Positions 41,530-50,401 are shown, counted from the first letter of the stretch. The stretch: 64,000 nt of DNA from Arenimonas donghaensis DSM 18148 = HO3-R19 (GCF_000743535.1 NZ_AVCJ01000006.1:19213-83212); one strand, 5' to 3'. Program-made: numbers and translations. The notes: generated from the letters alone by a model not told the origin.

Positions 41530-42992
41530 TCGGCCGGGCGCTCCTGCCCGATGATGACCTGCTGGCCCTCTTCGGCGCCCGTCACCTCGGTCATGGTGCC
41601 GTCCGAAACCCCCAGCCGCACCGGCACGCCGCGCACGCCGCCGCCGTCCGCGAGCACCCAAAGCACGCCACGGCGCGCCGTGGCCAGGGCCTTTAGTCCG
41701 GACTCCCAGCGTGCGCGCTGGTTTTCATCGAGGCTGGCCACGAAGGCGGCGAAGGTCTGGTTGAAGGCCTCGACCATGCGCGCACGCGCGCCGTCGTTGG
41801 CCGCAGGACCGCCACCGGGACCGCCGGGTCCCTGCGCTCCGCCCGCGCTGTTGGCCGCGGCGCTGCTGGCGCGCGCCTGGGCGCGCTCGCGCATCGTGTC
41901 CAGGGCGGCGTCGAAGGCGGCCTGCTGGGAAGCATCGAGCTTCAGCTCCTGCGCCAGGGCCGGCAGGCCCTGCAGCAGGTTGCCGCGGCCACTGGTCTGC
42001 GTTTCCACGGGCGGCGCGTCGGGCGGCGTGTAGCGCAGGGCGGCATTGGGCACGCGAAGCACGTCCTGGCGGCTGTCCACCACGATCTCGGCGCTGGCGG
42101 TCATGCCCGGCAGCAGGCTCAGGTCGGCGTTCTGCACCTGCACCACCACCGGGTAGGAAATGACGTTGGAGATGGCCGTCGCCGCCAGCCGCACCTGCCG
42201 CACCTCGCCCGTGAACTGGCGGTCCGGGAAGGCATCGACGGTGAAGGACACGCCCAGGCCCTCGTGGATCTGGCCCACGTCGGCCTCGTCGACGCTCAGG
42301 TCGATCTGCATCTGTGCCAGGTCTTCGGCGATCTGGAACAGCACCGGCGTCTGGAAGCTCGCCGCGACGGTCTGCCCTGGCTCGATGTCGCGCAGGAGCA
42401 CGACGCCGTCCACCGGCGCACGGATCACCGTGTATTCCACGTCCAGTTGGGCATTGTTGACCGCCGCCAGGCGCTGCAGCACGGCCGCTTCGGCCGACAC
42501 CACCCGCGCCCGGGCCTGGTCGCGGGCCGCCAGGGCCAGGTCGGCTTCGCTGCGTGCGATCAGCTGCCGGTCCAACAGGTCGCGCTTGCGGGTGTAGTCG
42601 GCCTCGGCATTGGTGAGCGTGGCCCTGGCCTCGTTCACCGAGGCGCGCGCGCTGGCCAGGTCGGCCTGGGCCTGTTCAAGCCGGGTCTGGAACGGGGCCG
42701 GGTCGAGGCGGGCGATCGCCTGGCCCTTGGTCACCCGGTCGTTGTAGTCCGCCAGCACCTCGATCACCTGGCCCGACACCTGCGAGCCCACGTCCACCGT
42801 CGTGGTGGCGCGCAGCGTGCCGGTGGCGGAGATGACCACGCGCACGTCGCCACGGTCGACGGCGGTCGTGCGGTAGGTCCCGGTGGCGTCGCCGCCGCGC
42901 CCGGCGAACCACCAGATCGCAAGCCCGGCCACGGCGAGCAGGGCCAGGATGACGAGCAGGCGGGGGAAACGTCGGCGTTGGGCGGCGGGCAT
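41526..42992 (-). CDS. MacA-like periplasmic adaptor with Spy/LTxxQ-like insertion
   Basis: A protein of 488 residues: one N-terminal TM (10-30), then lipoyl-like, hairpin and beta-barrel domains in HlyD/MacA order (VSGQVIEVLADYNDRVTKGQ near 73-90; helical hairpin 105-185; VDGVVLLRDIEPG; barrel 225-320). About 115 residues (325-440) then interrupt the membrane-proximal domain: helical, with LKLDASQQAAFDAALDTM and LDENQRARWESGL, linked by a Gly/Pro-rich stretch. This pattern recalls Spy/CpxP-type LTxxQ helices. The C-terminal strands resume at VLWVLADG. It bridges the permease to an outer-membrane channel (TolC-like, not in this window). Confidence 0.9.
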
Positions 42993-43071
42993 CGGGACTC
43001 CGGAAAATCAGGGAAACGACAATCCTGGGGTAAACGCCGGTGGACCAGAATGGTTGACCGGGTTCTTTTGC

Positions 43072-44376
43072 TCAGGGACGGGGGCCGCTACGTGGAAACA
43101 CCAGGGTGGCGGTGGTGCCCTGGCCCGGCCGGCTTTGCATGCGCACCGGCCAGCCATAACGCTGCGACAGGCGCTGGACGATGGACAGGCCGACGCCCTG
43201 GCCTTCCTTGCCGGGGTTGTTGCCCCGGTAGAACGGCTCGAAAATCCGCGACAGCACCACGTCGTCCATGCCGATGCCGGTGTCGGAGACCTCGATCTCG
43301 CCGTCCCTCACCACCACCACCACCTGCCCGGCGTCGGTGTAGTGGCAGGCGTTGCGCAGCAGGTTGCCCAGCATCACCGACAGCACCCGCGGCGGCGCGT
43401 GCAGCTCGAAGGTCTGTTCGATGCGGCACTCGACCTTGACGGGCTTGGAGCCGACCAGGACGCGCGCCTTTTCCACTTCGTCGAGCACGACCTCGGACAC
43501 GTCGAAATCCGAATCCGGCAAGCCGGTGTCGCCCTCGCGCGCCAGGATCAGGAAGGCCTCGATCAGCGCTTCCATGTCGCGGCCCGCGCCCTGGATCCGG
43601 CCCAGGGCCTTGCGCGCCGTCGGCGACAGGCTGTCGTCGCCGGCCATCATGTCGCCGGCGACGCGGATGACGGTGAGCGGCGTGCGCAGTTCGTGCGAGG
43701 CATCGCGGGTGAAGTCCCGCTCGCGGTGCACGAAATGTTCGATGCGGCTGGCGAATTCATGCAGCGACTGCGCCAGCACCAGGGTCTCGCCCTCCACGTC
43801 GGTGGGCAGGTTCTCCGGGCTCAGCAGCGCCGGCTCGGGCTGCTTCGGGTCCCAGCGCTGGACCTGGGAAGCCAGCCAGATCACCGGCGACACCGCGCGC
43901 TTGGAGGCGCGATAGGTCGTCCAGGCGATCACGTAGATCACCACCAGCACGATCGCCAGTGGCGCCATGCCGAACCAGAACGCCAGGCTGTCCACCTGTT
44001 CCTGCTTGAACAGCAGGTACAGCCGGTGGCCGTTGCGGTCCTGGTCCACCAGCACCAGCGACCCACCCTGCGCCCGCGGCAGGGCGTGGAATCCCGGCGC
44101 GAGGCCGCGGATGGTCGCGGGCACCTTGCTGGCGTCGGCGCCGGCCGGGAGCAGATAGCCGGTCATGTTGTAGGTGTCGGGTACTTCCGCGCCCGGCCTG
44201 GCCTGCAGGCGCTGCCAATAATGCGCGGCCTCTTCCTGCAGCGCCTGCTGGATCAGCACGTGCTTGAGCACGGCCGAGGCGCCGTAGACGCCCAGGACCG
44301 CGGCGAAGCTGATCGCCGCGGCCTGCAGGATGAAGGCGGTCCAGATCTTGCGCCGCAGTCCCTTGCGATGCGGCAC
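43072..44376 (-). CDS. Sensor histidine kinase (HisKA) of the exporter operon
   Basis: A protein of 434 residues: TM1 (about 15-33), a periplasmic sensor of about 95 residues (38-132), TM2 (133-153), a HAMP-like linker, His228 in DFTRDASHELRTPLT and an ATPase domain with NLLRNACHY, VSDTGIGM and GVGLSIVQRL. It begins at GTG 44376, 4 bases after the regulator stop. It pairs with the OmpR-type regulator upstream. The Mac exporter genes follow after 79 bases, so the exporter is its likely target. The cue is unknown. Confidence 0.92.
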   Translation of the reverse strand: MPHRKGLRRKIWTAFILQAAAISFAAVLGVYGASAVLKHVLIQQALQEEAAHYWQRLQARPGAEVPDTYNMTGYLLPAGADASKVPATIRGLAPGFHALPRAQGGSLVLVDQDRNGHRLYLLFKQEQVDSLAFWFGMAPLAIVLVVIYVIAWTTYRASKRAVSPVIWLASQVQRWDPKQPEPALLSPENLPTDVEGETLVLAQSLHEFASRIEHFVHRERDFTRDASHELRTPLTVIRVAGDMMAGDDSLSPTARKALGRIQGAGRDMEALIEAFLILAREGDTGLPDSDFDVSEVVLDEVEKARVLVGSKPVKVECRIEQTFELHAPPRVLSVMLGNLLRNACHYTDAGQVVVVVRDGEIEVSDTGIGMDDVVLSRIFEPFYRGNNPGKEGQGVGLSIVQRLSQRYGWPVRMQSRPGQGTTATLVFPRSGPRP

Positions 44377-44380
44377 GTCG

Positions 44381-45094
44381 TCAGCTCGCCGGGGGCGCGT
44401 CGAGGTCGGCGATGCGATAACCCGCGGTCTGCACGGTGTGCAGCAGCGGACGGTCGAACGGCCGGTCGATGGCCTTGCGCAGGTTGTACAGGTGGCTGCG
44501 CAAGGTGTCGGAATCGGGCAGGCCGTCGCCCCAGATCTCGCGCTCGATGTCGCGGCGGGTGACCACCCGCGGCGATTCGCGCATCAGGATCGTCAGCAGG
44601 CGCAGGCCAATGGGCGAGAGCTGGATTTCCTGGCCGGCGCGGGTGACGCGCAGGCTGGCGGTGTCGAGCACGAGGTCGGCCACCTTGAGCACCTCGGCGC
44701 TGACCTGGCGGCGATCGCGGCGGATCAAGGCACGCACGCGGGCCTCGAGCTCCTGGATGGCGAAAGGCTTGACCAGGTAATCGTCGGCGCCGGCTTCCAG
44801 GCCCACCACCTTGTCGTTGAGCGTGTCACGGGCGGTCAGCATCAGCACCGGGGTCGATTTCTTGGCTTCGTTGCGCAGGCGGCGGCAGACTTCCAGGCCG
44901 TCCATGCGCGGCAGCATCAGGTCGAGCACGATGACGTCGTAGCTGTTGTCGGTGGCCAGGCGCAGGCCGTCCATGCCATCGGTGGCGTAGTCGACGCCGA
45001 ATCCCTTGGATTCAAGGTACTCGCCAACCATCTCGGAAAGGTTCCGGTTGTCTTCCACCACCAGGATCAGGCCGGCCGGGTCATCGCGTCGCAT
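44381..45094 (-). CDS. OmpR/PhoP-type response regulator
   Basis: A protein of 237 residues. The receiver has Glu14-Asp15 and phospho-acceptor Asp58 in VIVLDLMLPRMDG, with Lys in LVKPFAIQEL; the winged-helix DNA-binding domain covers about 135-232 (LLTILMRESPRVVTRRDIEREIWGD; YNLRKAIDRPF). The promoter region carries three CTTCACA direct repeats, which suggests self-regulation. It heads the operon with the kinase and probably with the exporter. Confidence 0.95.
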   Translation of the reverse strand: MRRDDPAGLILVVEDNRNLSEMVGEYLESKGFGVDYATDGMDGLRLATDNSYDVIVLDLMLPRMDGLEVCRRLRNEAKKSTPVLMLTARDTLNDKVVGLEAGADDYLVKPFAIQELEARVRALIRRDRRQVSAEVLKVADLVLDTASLRVTRAGQEIQLSPIGLRLLTILMRESPRVVTRRDIEREIWGDGLPDSDTLRSHLYNLRKAIDRPFDRPLLHTVQTAGYRIADLDAPPAS

Positions 45095-45109
45095 GGGGGT
45101 CTCCTCGAA

Positions 45110-45173
45110 TGTGAAGATGATGTCTTCAGCTTTGTGAAGATTAAACCCCGGGGCCGGTGAGACGGATGTGAAG
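45110..45173 (-). promoter_or_regulatory. Direct repeats upstream of the OmpR-type regulator
   Basis: On the minus strand CTTCACA occurs three times, at 45173-45167, 45139-45133 and 45116-45110, spaced 34 and 23 bases, near whole helical turns. TTTAAT at 45145-45140 could be the -10 box. A CTTCA/TGAAG inverted pair overlaps the middle copy. Such heptamer repeats are the usual sites of OmpR-type regulators, so autoregulation is plausible; no factor is proven. Confidence 0.4.
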
Positions 45174-45208
45174 CCCGCGGCAAGCCCGCGTCAACGCGCC
45201 CGTTTTGC

Positions 45209-45517
45209 TCAGAAACGGATCTTGCCGGTCAGCATGTCCTTGAACATCACCCAGTCGCCGGCGAAGGAATAAAACGGGTGCTTGAAGGTGGCCGGGCGAT
45301 TGTGTTCGAAGAAGAAGTGGCCGACCCAGGCGAAGGCATAGCCGCTGACCAGGGCTCCGAGCAGCCACCAGGCATTGAGCGTGGCGATGGCGGCGGCGAT
45401 GAAGCCCAGCGCCACGCAGCTGCCGACAAAATGCAGGCGGCGGCAGGTCGGGTTGGCGTGTTCGCCCAGGTAGAAGGGATAGAACTCGCGGAAGCTGTTG
45501 AATCCGGATCCGCCCAT
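45209..45517 (-). CDS. DUF962/Mpo1-like small membrane protein
   Basis: A protein of 102 residues with the Mpo1/YGL010w-like features: YPFYLGEHANPTCRRLHFVG near the N-terminus, two central TM stretches (about 30-50 and 53-65) and VGHFFFEHNRPATFKHPFYSF, whose histidines resemble a membrane dioxygenase metal site. Yeast Mpo1 performs alpha-oxidation of 2-hydroxy fatty acids; activity in bacteria is unproven. It lies 27 bases behind mazG, after a REP-like element. Confidence 0.88.
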   Translation of the reverse strand: MGGSGFNSFREFYPFYLGEHANPTCRRLHFVGSCVALGFIAAAIATLNAWWLLGALVSGYAFAWVGHFFFEHNRPATFKHPFYSFAGDWVMFKDMLTGKIRF

Positions 45518-45530
45518 GACTCGGCTCTCC

Positions 45531-45560
45531 TGTGGGAGGGACTTCAGTCCCGATGCTTTT
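45531..45560 (-). repeat. REP-like stem-loop overlapping the mazG stop
   Basis: On the plus strand TGTGGGAGGGACTTCAGTCC is followed by CGATGCTTTT. GGGAC (45538-45542) and GTCCC (45547-45551) pair around TTCA. The design GTrGGAG-stem-TTCA-stem-GAwGCTTTT is the same as at 63921. The mazG stop codon (45544-45546) and last few codons lie inside it. Confidence 0.75.
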
Positions 45561-46359
45561 CTTCTGCCTTGGCGCGGTTCCAGTAGGCATCCTGCGCTTC
45601 CAGGGACAGGCTGGAAAGATCCACGCCCTCCCCGGCCGCCAGCTGCTCCATGCGCCGGAACCGGCGCTCGAACTTGGCATTGGCCCGGCGCAGCGCGGCG
45701 CCGAAATCGACCTTGCCATGACGCGTGAGGTTGGCGACCACGAACAGCACGTCGCCCAGTTCGTCCTCGAGGCGGTCGCGCGCGGATTCGTCACCGGCGG
45801 CGACGGCGTCGAACTCGACCCGCACCTCCTCGATTTCTTCGTGCAGCTTGGCGATCACCGGCGCCGGGCCCGGCCAGTCGAAGCCAAGCGTGGCCGCACG
45901 CTTTTGCAGCTTCACTGCCCGCTGCCATTCGGGCAGGCCGCGGGTGATGCCGGCCAGCACGCTGGTGTCCTGGTCACCGCCGGCCGCGCGCTCCTGCCGC
46001 TTGAGTTCCTCCCAGTTGGCCAGCTGCGCCTCGGCATCGGCCTGGCAGGCGGCGTCGCCGAAGACGTGCGGGTGCCGACGGACCATCTTGTCGTTGATGG
46101 CGGCGGCGACGTCGGCGAAGGCGAAGTGACCGGCCTCCTCGGCCATGCGCGCGTGGAAGACCACCTGCAGCAGCAGGTCGCCCAGTTCATCGCGCAGGTC
46201 CTGCATGTCGCCGCGCTGGATGGCATCGGCGACCTCGTAGGCTTCCTCGATGGTGTAGGGCGCCACGGTCGAGAAGTCCTGGGCGACGTCCCAGGGGCAA
46301 CCGCGCTCCGGGTCGCGCAGGCGCGCCATGATCGCGAGCAGGTCGTCGATCTCAGCCAT
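45544..46359 (-). CDS. mazG: Nucleoside triphosphate pyrophosphohydrolase MazG
   Basis: A protein of 271 residues with two MazG domains: the first begins CPWDVAQDFSTVAPYTIEEAYEV and contains LRDELGDLLLQVVFHA; the second contains EEIEEVRVEFD and LEDELGDVLFVVANLTRH. The EExxE and ExxD metal-binding sets are intact in both halves. It hydrolyses noncanonical or excess NTPs to NMP and pyrophosphate. The start overlaps cysQ by 8 bases. The last residues (KHRD) are encoded by a REP-like repeat. Confidence 0.95.
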   Translation of the reverse strand: MAEIDDLLAIMARLRDPERGCPWDVAQDFSTVAPYTIEEAYEVADAIQRGDMQDLRDELGDLLLQVVFHARMAEEAGHFAFADVAAAINDKMVRRHPHVFGDAACQADAEAQLANWEELKRQERAAGGDQDTSVLAGITRGLPEWQRAVKLQKRAATLGFDWPGPAPVIAKLHEEIEEVRVEFDAVAAGDESARDRLEDELGDVLFVVANLTRHGKVDFGAALRRANAKFERRFRRMEQLAAGEGVDLSSLSLEAQDAYWNRAKAEEKHRD

Positions 46360-47167
46360 GCCCGTTCTCCTCCCGCGCAGCCGCGTCCAGCCAGTCGCGC
46401 CAGGGCAGCGAGGCGTCACCGAGCGCGATGAAGTGCGGGTTGAGGATGTTCTCCTTGCGGTTGTAGTCCAGCGGCGTGCCGTCCAGCCGAAGCACGGCGC
46501 CCCCGGCGGCTTCGAGCACGCACTGGGCGGCCGCGGTGTCCCACTCGCTGGTGGGCCCGAAGCGCGGATAGACGTCGATGCGCCCTTCGGCGATGCGGCA
46601 GAACTTGAGCGACGAGCCCAGGCCATGGCGCTCGGTGTCACCCATGCGTTCGAGCGCCCGGGCGGTGCGTTCGTCCAGGTGCGAGCGGCTGGCGGCCACC
46701 CGCAACGGCGACGTCGCCGGCCGGCGGGTGCTGACGGCGAGGTCGCGGCCGTTCTCGCGCAGGAAGGCACCCCGGCCGGCTTCGGCATGCAGCAGGTAGT
46801 CGAAGACGGGCGCATACACCACGCCCAGCACCGGCCGGCCGTCTTCGATGAGGGCGATGTTGACGGTGAACTCGCCGTTTTTCTTGACGAACTCGCGGGT
46901 GCCGTCCAGTGGGTCCACCAGCCAGTGCCGGGACCAGGTGCGCCGCAGGTCCCAGGCGATGTCGGCGTCCTCTTCACTGAGCACCGGGATGTCGGGCGAC
47001 AGCCGGCGCAGGCCTTCGACGATGATGCGGTGCGAGGCCAGGTCGGCCTGGGTCAGCGGGGAATCGTCGTCCTTGGTCTGGACGCTGAAATCCTTCGCAT
47101 ACACGGCCAGGATGGCGTCACCCGCCTCCCGGGCCAGGCCGATGCAGGCCTCCTTGAGTCCACTCAC
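46352..47167 (-). CDS. cysQ: 3'(2'),5'-bisphosphate nucleotidase CysQ
   Basis: A protein of 271 residues of the inositol-monophosphatase-like superfamily; it dephosphorylates the sulfate-assimilation by-product PAP. The metal motifs are LSEEDADI near residue 65, DPLDGTREF near residue 86 and SEWDTAAAQCVLEAAGG near residue 208. It lies between nudE and mazG with overlaps of 4 and 8 bases; all three genes remove nucleotide by-products. Confidence 0.94.
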   Translation of the reverse strand: MSGLKEACIGLAREAGDAILAVYAKDFSVQTKDDDSPLTQADLASHRIIVEGLRRLSPDIPVLSEEDADIAWDLRRTWSRHWLVDPLDGTREFVKKNGEFTVNIALIEDGRPVLGVVYAPVFDYLLHAEAGRGAFLRENGRDLAVSTRRPATSPLRVAASRSHLDERTARALERMGDTERHGLGSSLKFCRIAEGRIDVYPRFGPTSEWDTAAAQCVLEAAGGAVLRLDGTPLDYNRKENILNPHFIALGDASLPWRDWLDAAAREENGHG

Positions 47168-47709
47168 CCCCGCTCCTTCAACAGTTCGCGCACGATGAAC
47201 AGCGAGGCCAGGGACCGGCCTTCCGAACAGTCCTCGCGCAGCATCAGGTCGCCCAGGCGGTCCAGGCGCCAGGGCACCACTTCCAGTTCCTCGGGTTCGT
47301 CCCCGGGCAAGCGCTCCGGATAGAGATCCTCGGCCAGCACCAGGTGGATCTGGTGGCTCATGTAGCCCGGCGCCAGCGTGATCGAACGCACCCGCGTCAG
47401 CTTGCGCGCGCCCATGCCGACTTCTTCCTTGAGCTCGCGGTCGGCCGCTTCCTCGACGGTTTCGCCCGCGTCCATGCGGCCCTTGGGCAGGCCCAGTTCG
47501 TAACGGTGGGTGCCGGCGGCGTACTCGCGCACCAGCAGCACCGTGCCGGGGTCGGGCACCGCGGCGATGATCACCGACCCGTGGCCGCCGCTGACCAGGC
47601 GCTCGTAGCGCCGGCGCTCACCGTTGCTGAACTCCAGGTGCAGGATTTCCCGGCGACCGCTCTCGAGCGGCTGCTCCTCGCGGTCGTGGATGGTCGGCAG
47701 GGGTCGCAT
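47164..47709 (-). CDS. nudE: ADP compounds hydrolase NudE (Nudix)
   Basis: A protein of 181 residues with a complete Nudix box (from GLPKGRMDAGETV to RELKEEVG, about residues 76-98). The flanking blocks PDPGTVLLVREYAAG and PGYMSHQIHLVLAEDL match NudE, which cleaves ADP-ribose, Ap3A and NADH. It is the first gene of nudE-cysQ-mazG-DUF962, divergent from bioA across 60 bp. Confidence 0.92.
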   Translation of the reverse strand: MRPLPTIHDREEQPLESGRREILHLEFSNGERRRYERLVSGGHGSVIIAAVPDPGTVLLVREYAAGTHRYELGLPKGRMDAGETVEEAADRELKEEVGMGARKLTRVRSITLAPGYMSHQIHLVLAEDLYPERLPGDEPEELEVVPWRLDRLGDLMLREDCSEGRSLASLFIVRELLKERG

Positions 47710-47769
47710 GCAGGGATTCTAGCCGCTCCGGCGTTGGACAGGCGGGCCCGGGGGCCGGATCATCCGCGC

Positions 47770-49146
47770 ATGGACAAACTTGCCCCCTTCGACCGCCTGG
47801 ACGCGGCGGCCTGGCGCGATCGCGACCTGGCCTCGGTCTGGCACCCCTGCACCCAGATGAAGGAACACCCCGGCACCCTGCCCCTGGTGCCCATCCGCCG
47901 TGGCCGCGGCGCCTGGCTGGAGGGCGTGGACGGCAAACGCTACCTGGACGCGGTCAGCAGCTGGTGGACCAACCTGTTCGGCCATGGCGAACCGCGCATC
48001 GCCGAAGCCATCGGCGCCCAGGCCCGCGAGCTCGAGCACGTCATCTACGCCGGTTTTTCCCACGCCCCGGGCCTGGCCCTGGCCGAGGCGCTGCTGGCGC
48101 TGGCACCGCCGGGGCTGTCGCGGGTCTTTTACGCCGACAACGGCTCGGCGGCGATCGAAGTGGCGCTCAAGATGAGCTTCCACAGCCATCTCAACCGCGG
48201 CGACGCGCAGCGCACCCGCTTCATCGCGCTGGGCAACGGCTACCACGGCGAAACCATCGGCGCGCTGTCCATGGGCGACATCCCGCTGTACCGGCGGGTG
48301 TACGCGCCGCTGCTGCTCGAACCGATCTTCGCGTCTTCGCCCGACGCCTACGACGCTGCCCCGGGTGAAACGGCCGAAGCCTGCGCGCTGCGCCGCGCCG
48401 ACGAGCTGGCGGCGATCCTGGAGGCCCATGCCGGCACGGTCTGCGCGCTGGTGCTCGAGCCGCTGGTGCAATGCGCCGGCGGCATGCGCATGTTCCATCC
48501 CGCCTACCTGCGCCGCGCCCGGGAACTGTGCGACGCCCACGGCGTGCACCTGATCGCCGACGAGATCGCGGTCGGCTTTGGCCGGACCGGCACGATGTTC
48601 GCCTGCGAGCAGGCGGCGGTGAGCCCGGACTTCCTTTGCCTGTCCAAGGGCCTGACCGGCGGTTTCCTGCCGATGTCGGCGGTGCTGACCACCGCCCATG
48701 TCTACGAAGCCTTCCTGGACGACTCACGGGAACGCGCCTTCCTGCATTCACACAGCTACACCGGCAACCCGCTGGGCTGCGCCGCGGCGCTGGCAACGCT
48801 GTCAATCTTCGAATCGGACGACACCCTGGCCCGCAACCGCATCACCGCGGCGCGCATGGCCGAGCTGGCGGCACCACTGGCGACGCATCCGAACGTCGCC
48901 CAGGTCAGGCAGACCGGCATGATCCTGGCGATCGAGCTGGTCGCCGACCGGCGCACCCGCCAACCCTTCCCGGCCAGCGATCGGCGCGGCCTGCGCGCCT
49001 ACCGCCACGCACTCGAGCGCGGCGTCGTGCTGCGACCGCTGGGCGATATCCTGTACTGGATGCCGCCCTACTGCGTCGGCGAGGAGGAACTGGCGCTGCT
49101 TGCCGACGTCACCACGACCGCGATGCAGGAGGCCTGCCGGCCATGA
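47770..49146 (+). CDS. bioA: Adenosylmethionine-8-amino-7-oxononanoate aminotransferase
   Basis: A protein of 458 residues, class-III PLP enzyme of biotin synthesis. The BioA-specific N-terminal WHPCTQMKEH, the DAVSSWWTNLFGH substrate loop and the Schiff-base lysine Lys293 in CLSKGLTGG are visible, along with NGSAAIEVALK and DEIAVGFGRTG (conserved Asp). The length is slightly above E. coli BioA (429). It ends in an ATGA overlap with rsmE. Other bio genes are not in this window. Confidence 0.95.
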   Translation: MDKLAPFDRLDAAAWRDRDLASVWHPCTQMKEHPGTLPLVPIRRGRGAWLEGVDGKRYLDAVSSWWTNLFGHGEPRIAEAIGAQARELEHVIYAGFSHAPGLALAEALLALAPPGLSRVFYADNGSAAIEVALKMSFHSHLNRGDAQRTRFIALGNGYHGETIGALSMGDIPLYRRVYAPLLLEPIFASSPDAYDAAPGETAEACALRRADELAAILEAHAGTVCALVLEPLVQCAGGMRMFHPAYLRRARELCDAHGVHLIADEIAVGFGRTGTMFACEQAAVSPDFLCLSKGLTGGFLPMSAVLTTAHVYEAFLDDSRERAFLHSHSYTGNPLGCAAALATLSIFESDDTLARNRITAARMAELAAPLATHPNVAQVRQTGMILAIELVADRRTRQPFPASDRRGLRAYRHALERGVVLRPLGDILYWMPPYCVGEEELALLADVTTTAMQEACRP

Positions 49147-49877
49147 GGACGACCCGCTGCCACGTCGACCAACCGCTGGCGCCCGGCGCCGTCGCCACCC
49201 TCTCCGAGCTCGCCACCGGGCACCTGGTGCGCGTGCTGCGCCTGGGGGTCGGCGATCCGGTGTTGCTGTTCAACGGCGACGGCCACGATTTCGCCGCCCG
49301 CCTGGTTTCGGTCGGCAAGCGCGGCGCCGAGGCCGAGGTCATCGACGCCCGTCCGGTGGCGAACGAGTCGCCCTTGCGCATCACCCTGGCCCAGGGCATC
49401 GCCCGTGGCGACAAGATGGACTGGGTACTGCAAAAGGCCACCGAACTGGGGGTCGCGGCGATCAGCCCGGTGCGCACCGAACGCACCGAGGTCAGGCTCG
49501 ACGCCGAACGCGCCGGCAAGCGACTGGCGCACTGGCAGGGTGTCGTGGTCTCGGCCTGCGAACAAAGCGGCCGCGCGCGCCTGCCGGCCCTGGCCGACCC
49601 CGATTCCCTGGCCAATTACGCCGCCGCGGAAAGCGCCGACGTGAAGCTGGTGCTGGACCCGAACGCAAACCTGGGCCTGGGCGACCTGGCCCTGCCCGCC
49701 GCCGCCGCGGTCGCGCTGCTGGTCGGTCCCGAAGGCGGGCTGTCCGAACGCGACCTGGCCACCGCGCAGGCGGCCGGGTTCAGGGGCTTGCGATTGGGCC
49801 CGCGCATCCTGCGCACGGAGACGGCGGGACTGGCCGCGATCGCGGCGCTCCAGGCGATCTACGGCGACCTGGGCTGA
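49143..49877 (+). CDS. rsmE: 16S rRNA (uracil1498-N3)-methyltransferase
   Basis: A protein of 244 residues with a SPOUT methyltransferase fold. The PUA-like N-terminal part (HLVRVLRLGVGDPVLLFNGDG) precedes the KMDWVLQKATELGV motif and the C-terminal SAM-binding knot LLVGPEGGLSERDL and LGPRILRTETAGLAAIAAL. It methylates U1498 of 16S rRNA. The coupling to bioA is translational only and implies no shared function. Confidence 0.95.
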   Translation: MRTTRCHVDQPLAPGAVATLSELATGHLVRVLRLGVGDPVLLFNGDGHDFAARLVSVGKRGAEAEVIDARPVANESPLRITLAQGIARGDKMDWVLQKATELGVAAISPVRTERTEVRLDAERAGKRLAHWQGVVVSACEQSGRARLPALADPDSLANYAAAESADVKLVLDPNANLGLGDLALPAAAAVALLVGPEGGLSERDLATAQAAGFRGLRLGPRILRTETAGLAAIAALQAIYGDLG

Positions 49878-49886
49878 GCTTCACTC

Positions 49887-49910
49887 CCGGGGGCGCCCCG
49901 GGGCGCCCCG
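49887..49910. terminator. Tandem palindromic GC hairpin between convergent genes
   Basis: The 10-mer GGGGCGCCCC, itself a perfect palindrome, occurs twice in tandem (49890-49899 and 49900-49909), so the block can form one long stem or two small ones. It lies 10 bases beyond the rsmE stop, before the end of chpC. It has no U-tract, so it may be a pause or a Rho-assisted stop. Confidence 0.5.
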
Positions 49911-49927
49911 GCGACAGGCTTCCGGGA

Positions 49928-50401
49928 TCAGGCCGCCTGGGCCTGGTCGAGCGCCTTCTGGATCAGCAATTCGACGCTGAGCAGGTCCGGCACCACCGCC
50001 GGGTCGTCGTTGAGGGTGACGCGGGCGTGCACGCCCAGCGGCAGGTCCTTGATCTCGTGGGATTGTTTCAGGGCCTGGGCCGACACCGTGACCAGGCGCG
50101 GGAAGCCCTGCGAAAGCACGGCGAAGAACGGCAGCTTCGCGTTGCCACCCAGCGCCTTGAGCACGGCGACCTTGGCGCCCATCTGGCCGCCTTCCTCGGA
50201 CCAGCCGGTGAGTCGCGAGAACGACAGCAGCGGCAAGCGCCAGCCACGCCAGCGAACGCGTCCGAGCAACCATTCGGGCGCATTGGCCAGCACCTCCGGT
50301 TCGGAAAAGGTGATGACCTCGGCCACGCTGGCGTTGGGCAGCAGCAGGCGGCCGCCAGTCACCGAGATCAACACGCCGCGGATATCGCGCTGGGCGTTCA
50401 T
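49928..50401 (-). CDS. chpC: ChpC-like CheW-domain protein
   Basis: A protein of 157 residues with a single CheW-like fold: GVLISVTGGRLLLPNASVAEVI at the start, APEWLLGRVRWRGWRLPLLSF (the strand pair that binds the kinase) and a final helix (DLLSVELLIQKAL). ATG 50401 is used; the longer open frame is intergenic. It is the last gene of the Chp cluster, and by analogy with Pseudomonas ChpC, couples an additional receptor to ChpA; PilI does the main job. Confidence 0.85.
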   Translation of the reverse strand: MNAQRDIRGVLISVTGGRLLLPNASVAEVITFSEPEVLANAPEWLLGRVRWRGWRLPLLSFSRLTGWSEEGGQMGAKVAVLKALGGNAKLPFFAVLSQGFPRLVTVSAQALKQSHEIKDLPLGVHARVTLNDDPAVVPDLLSVELLIQKALDQAQAA

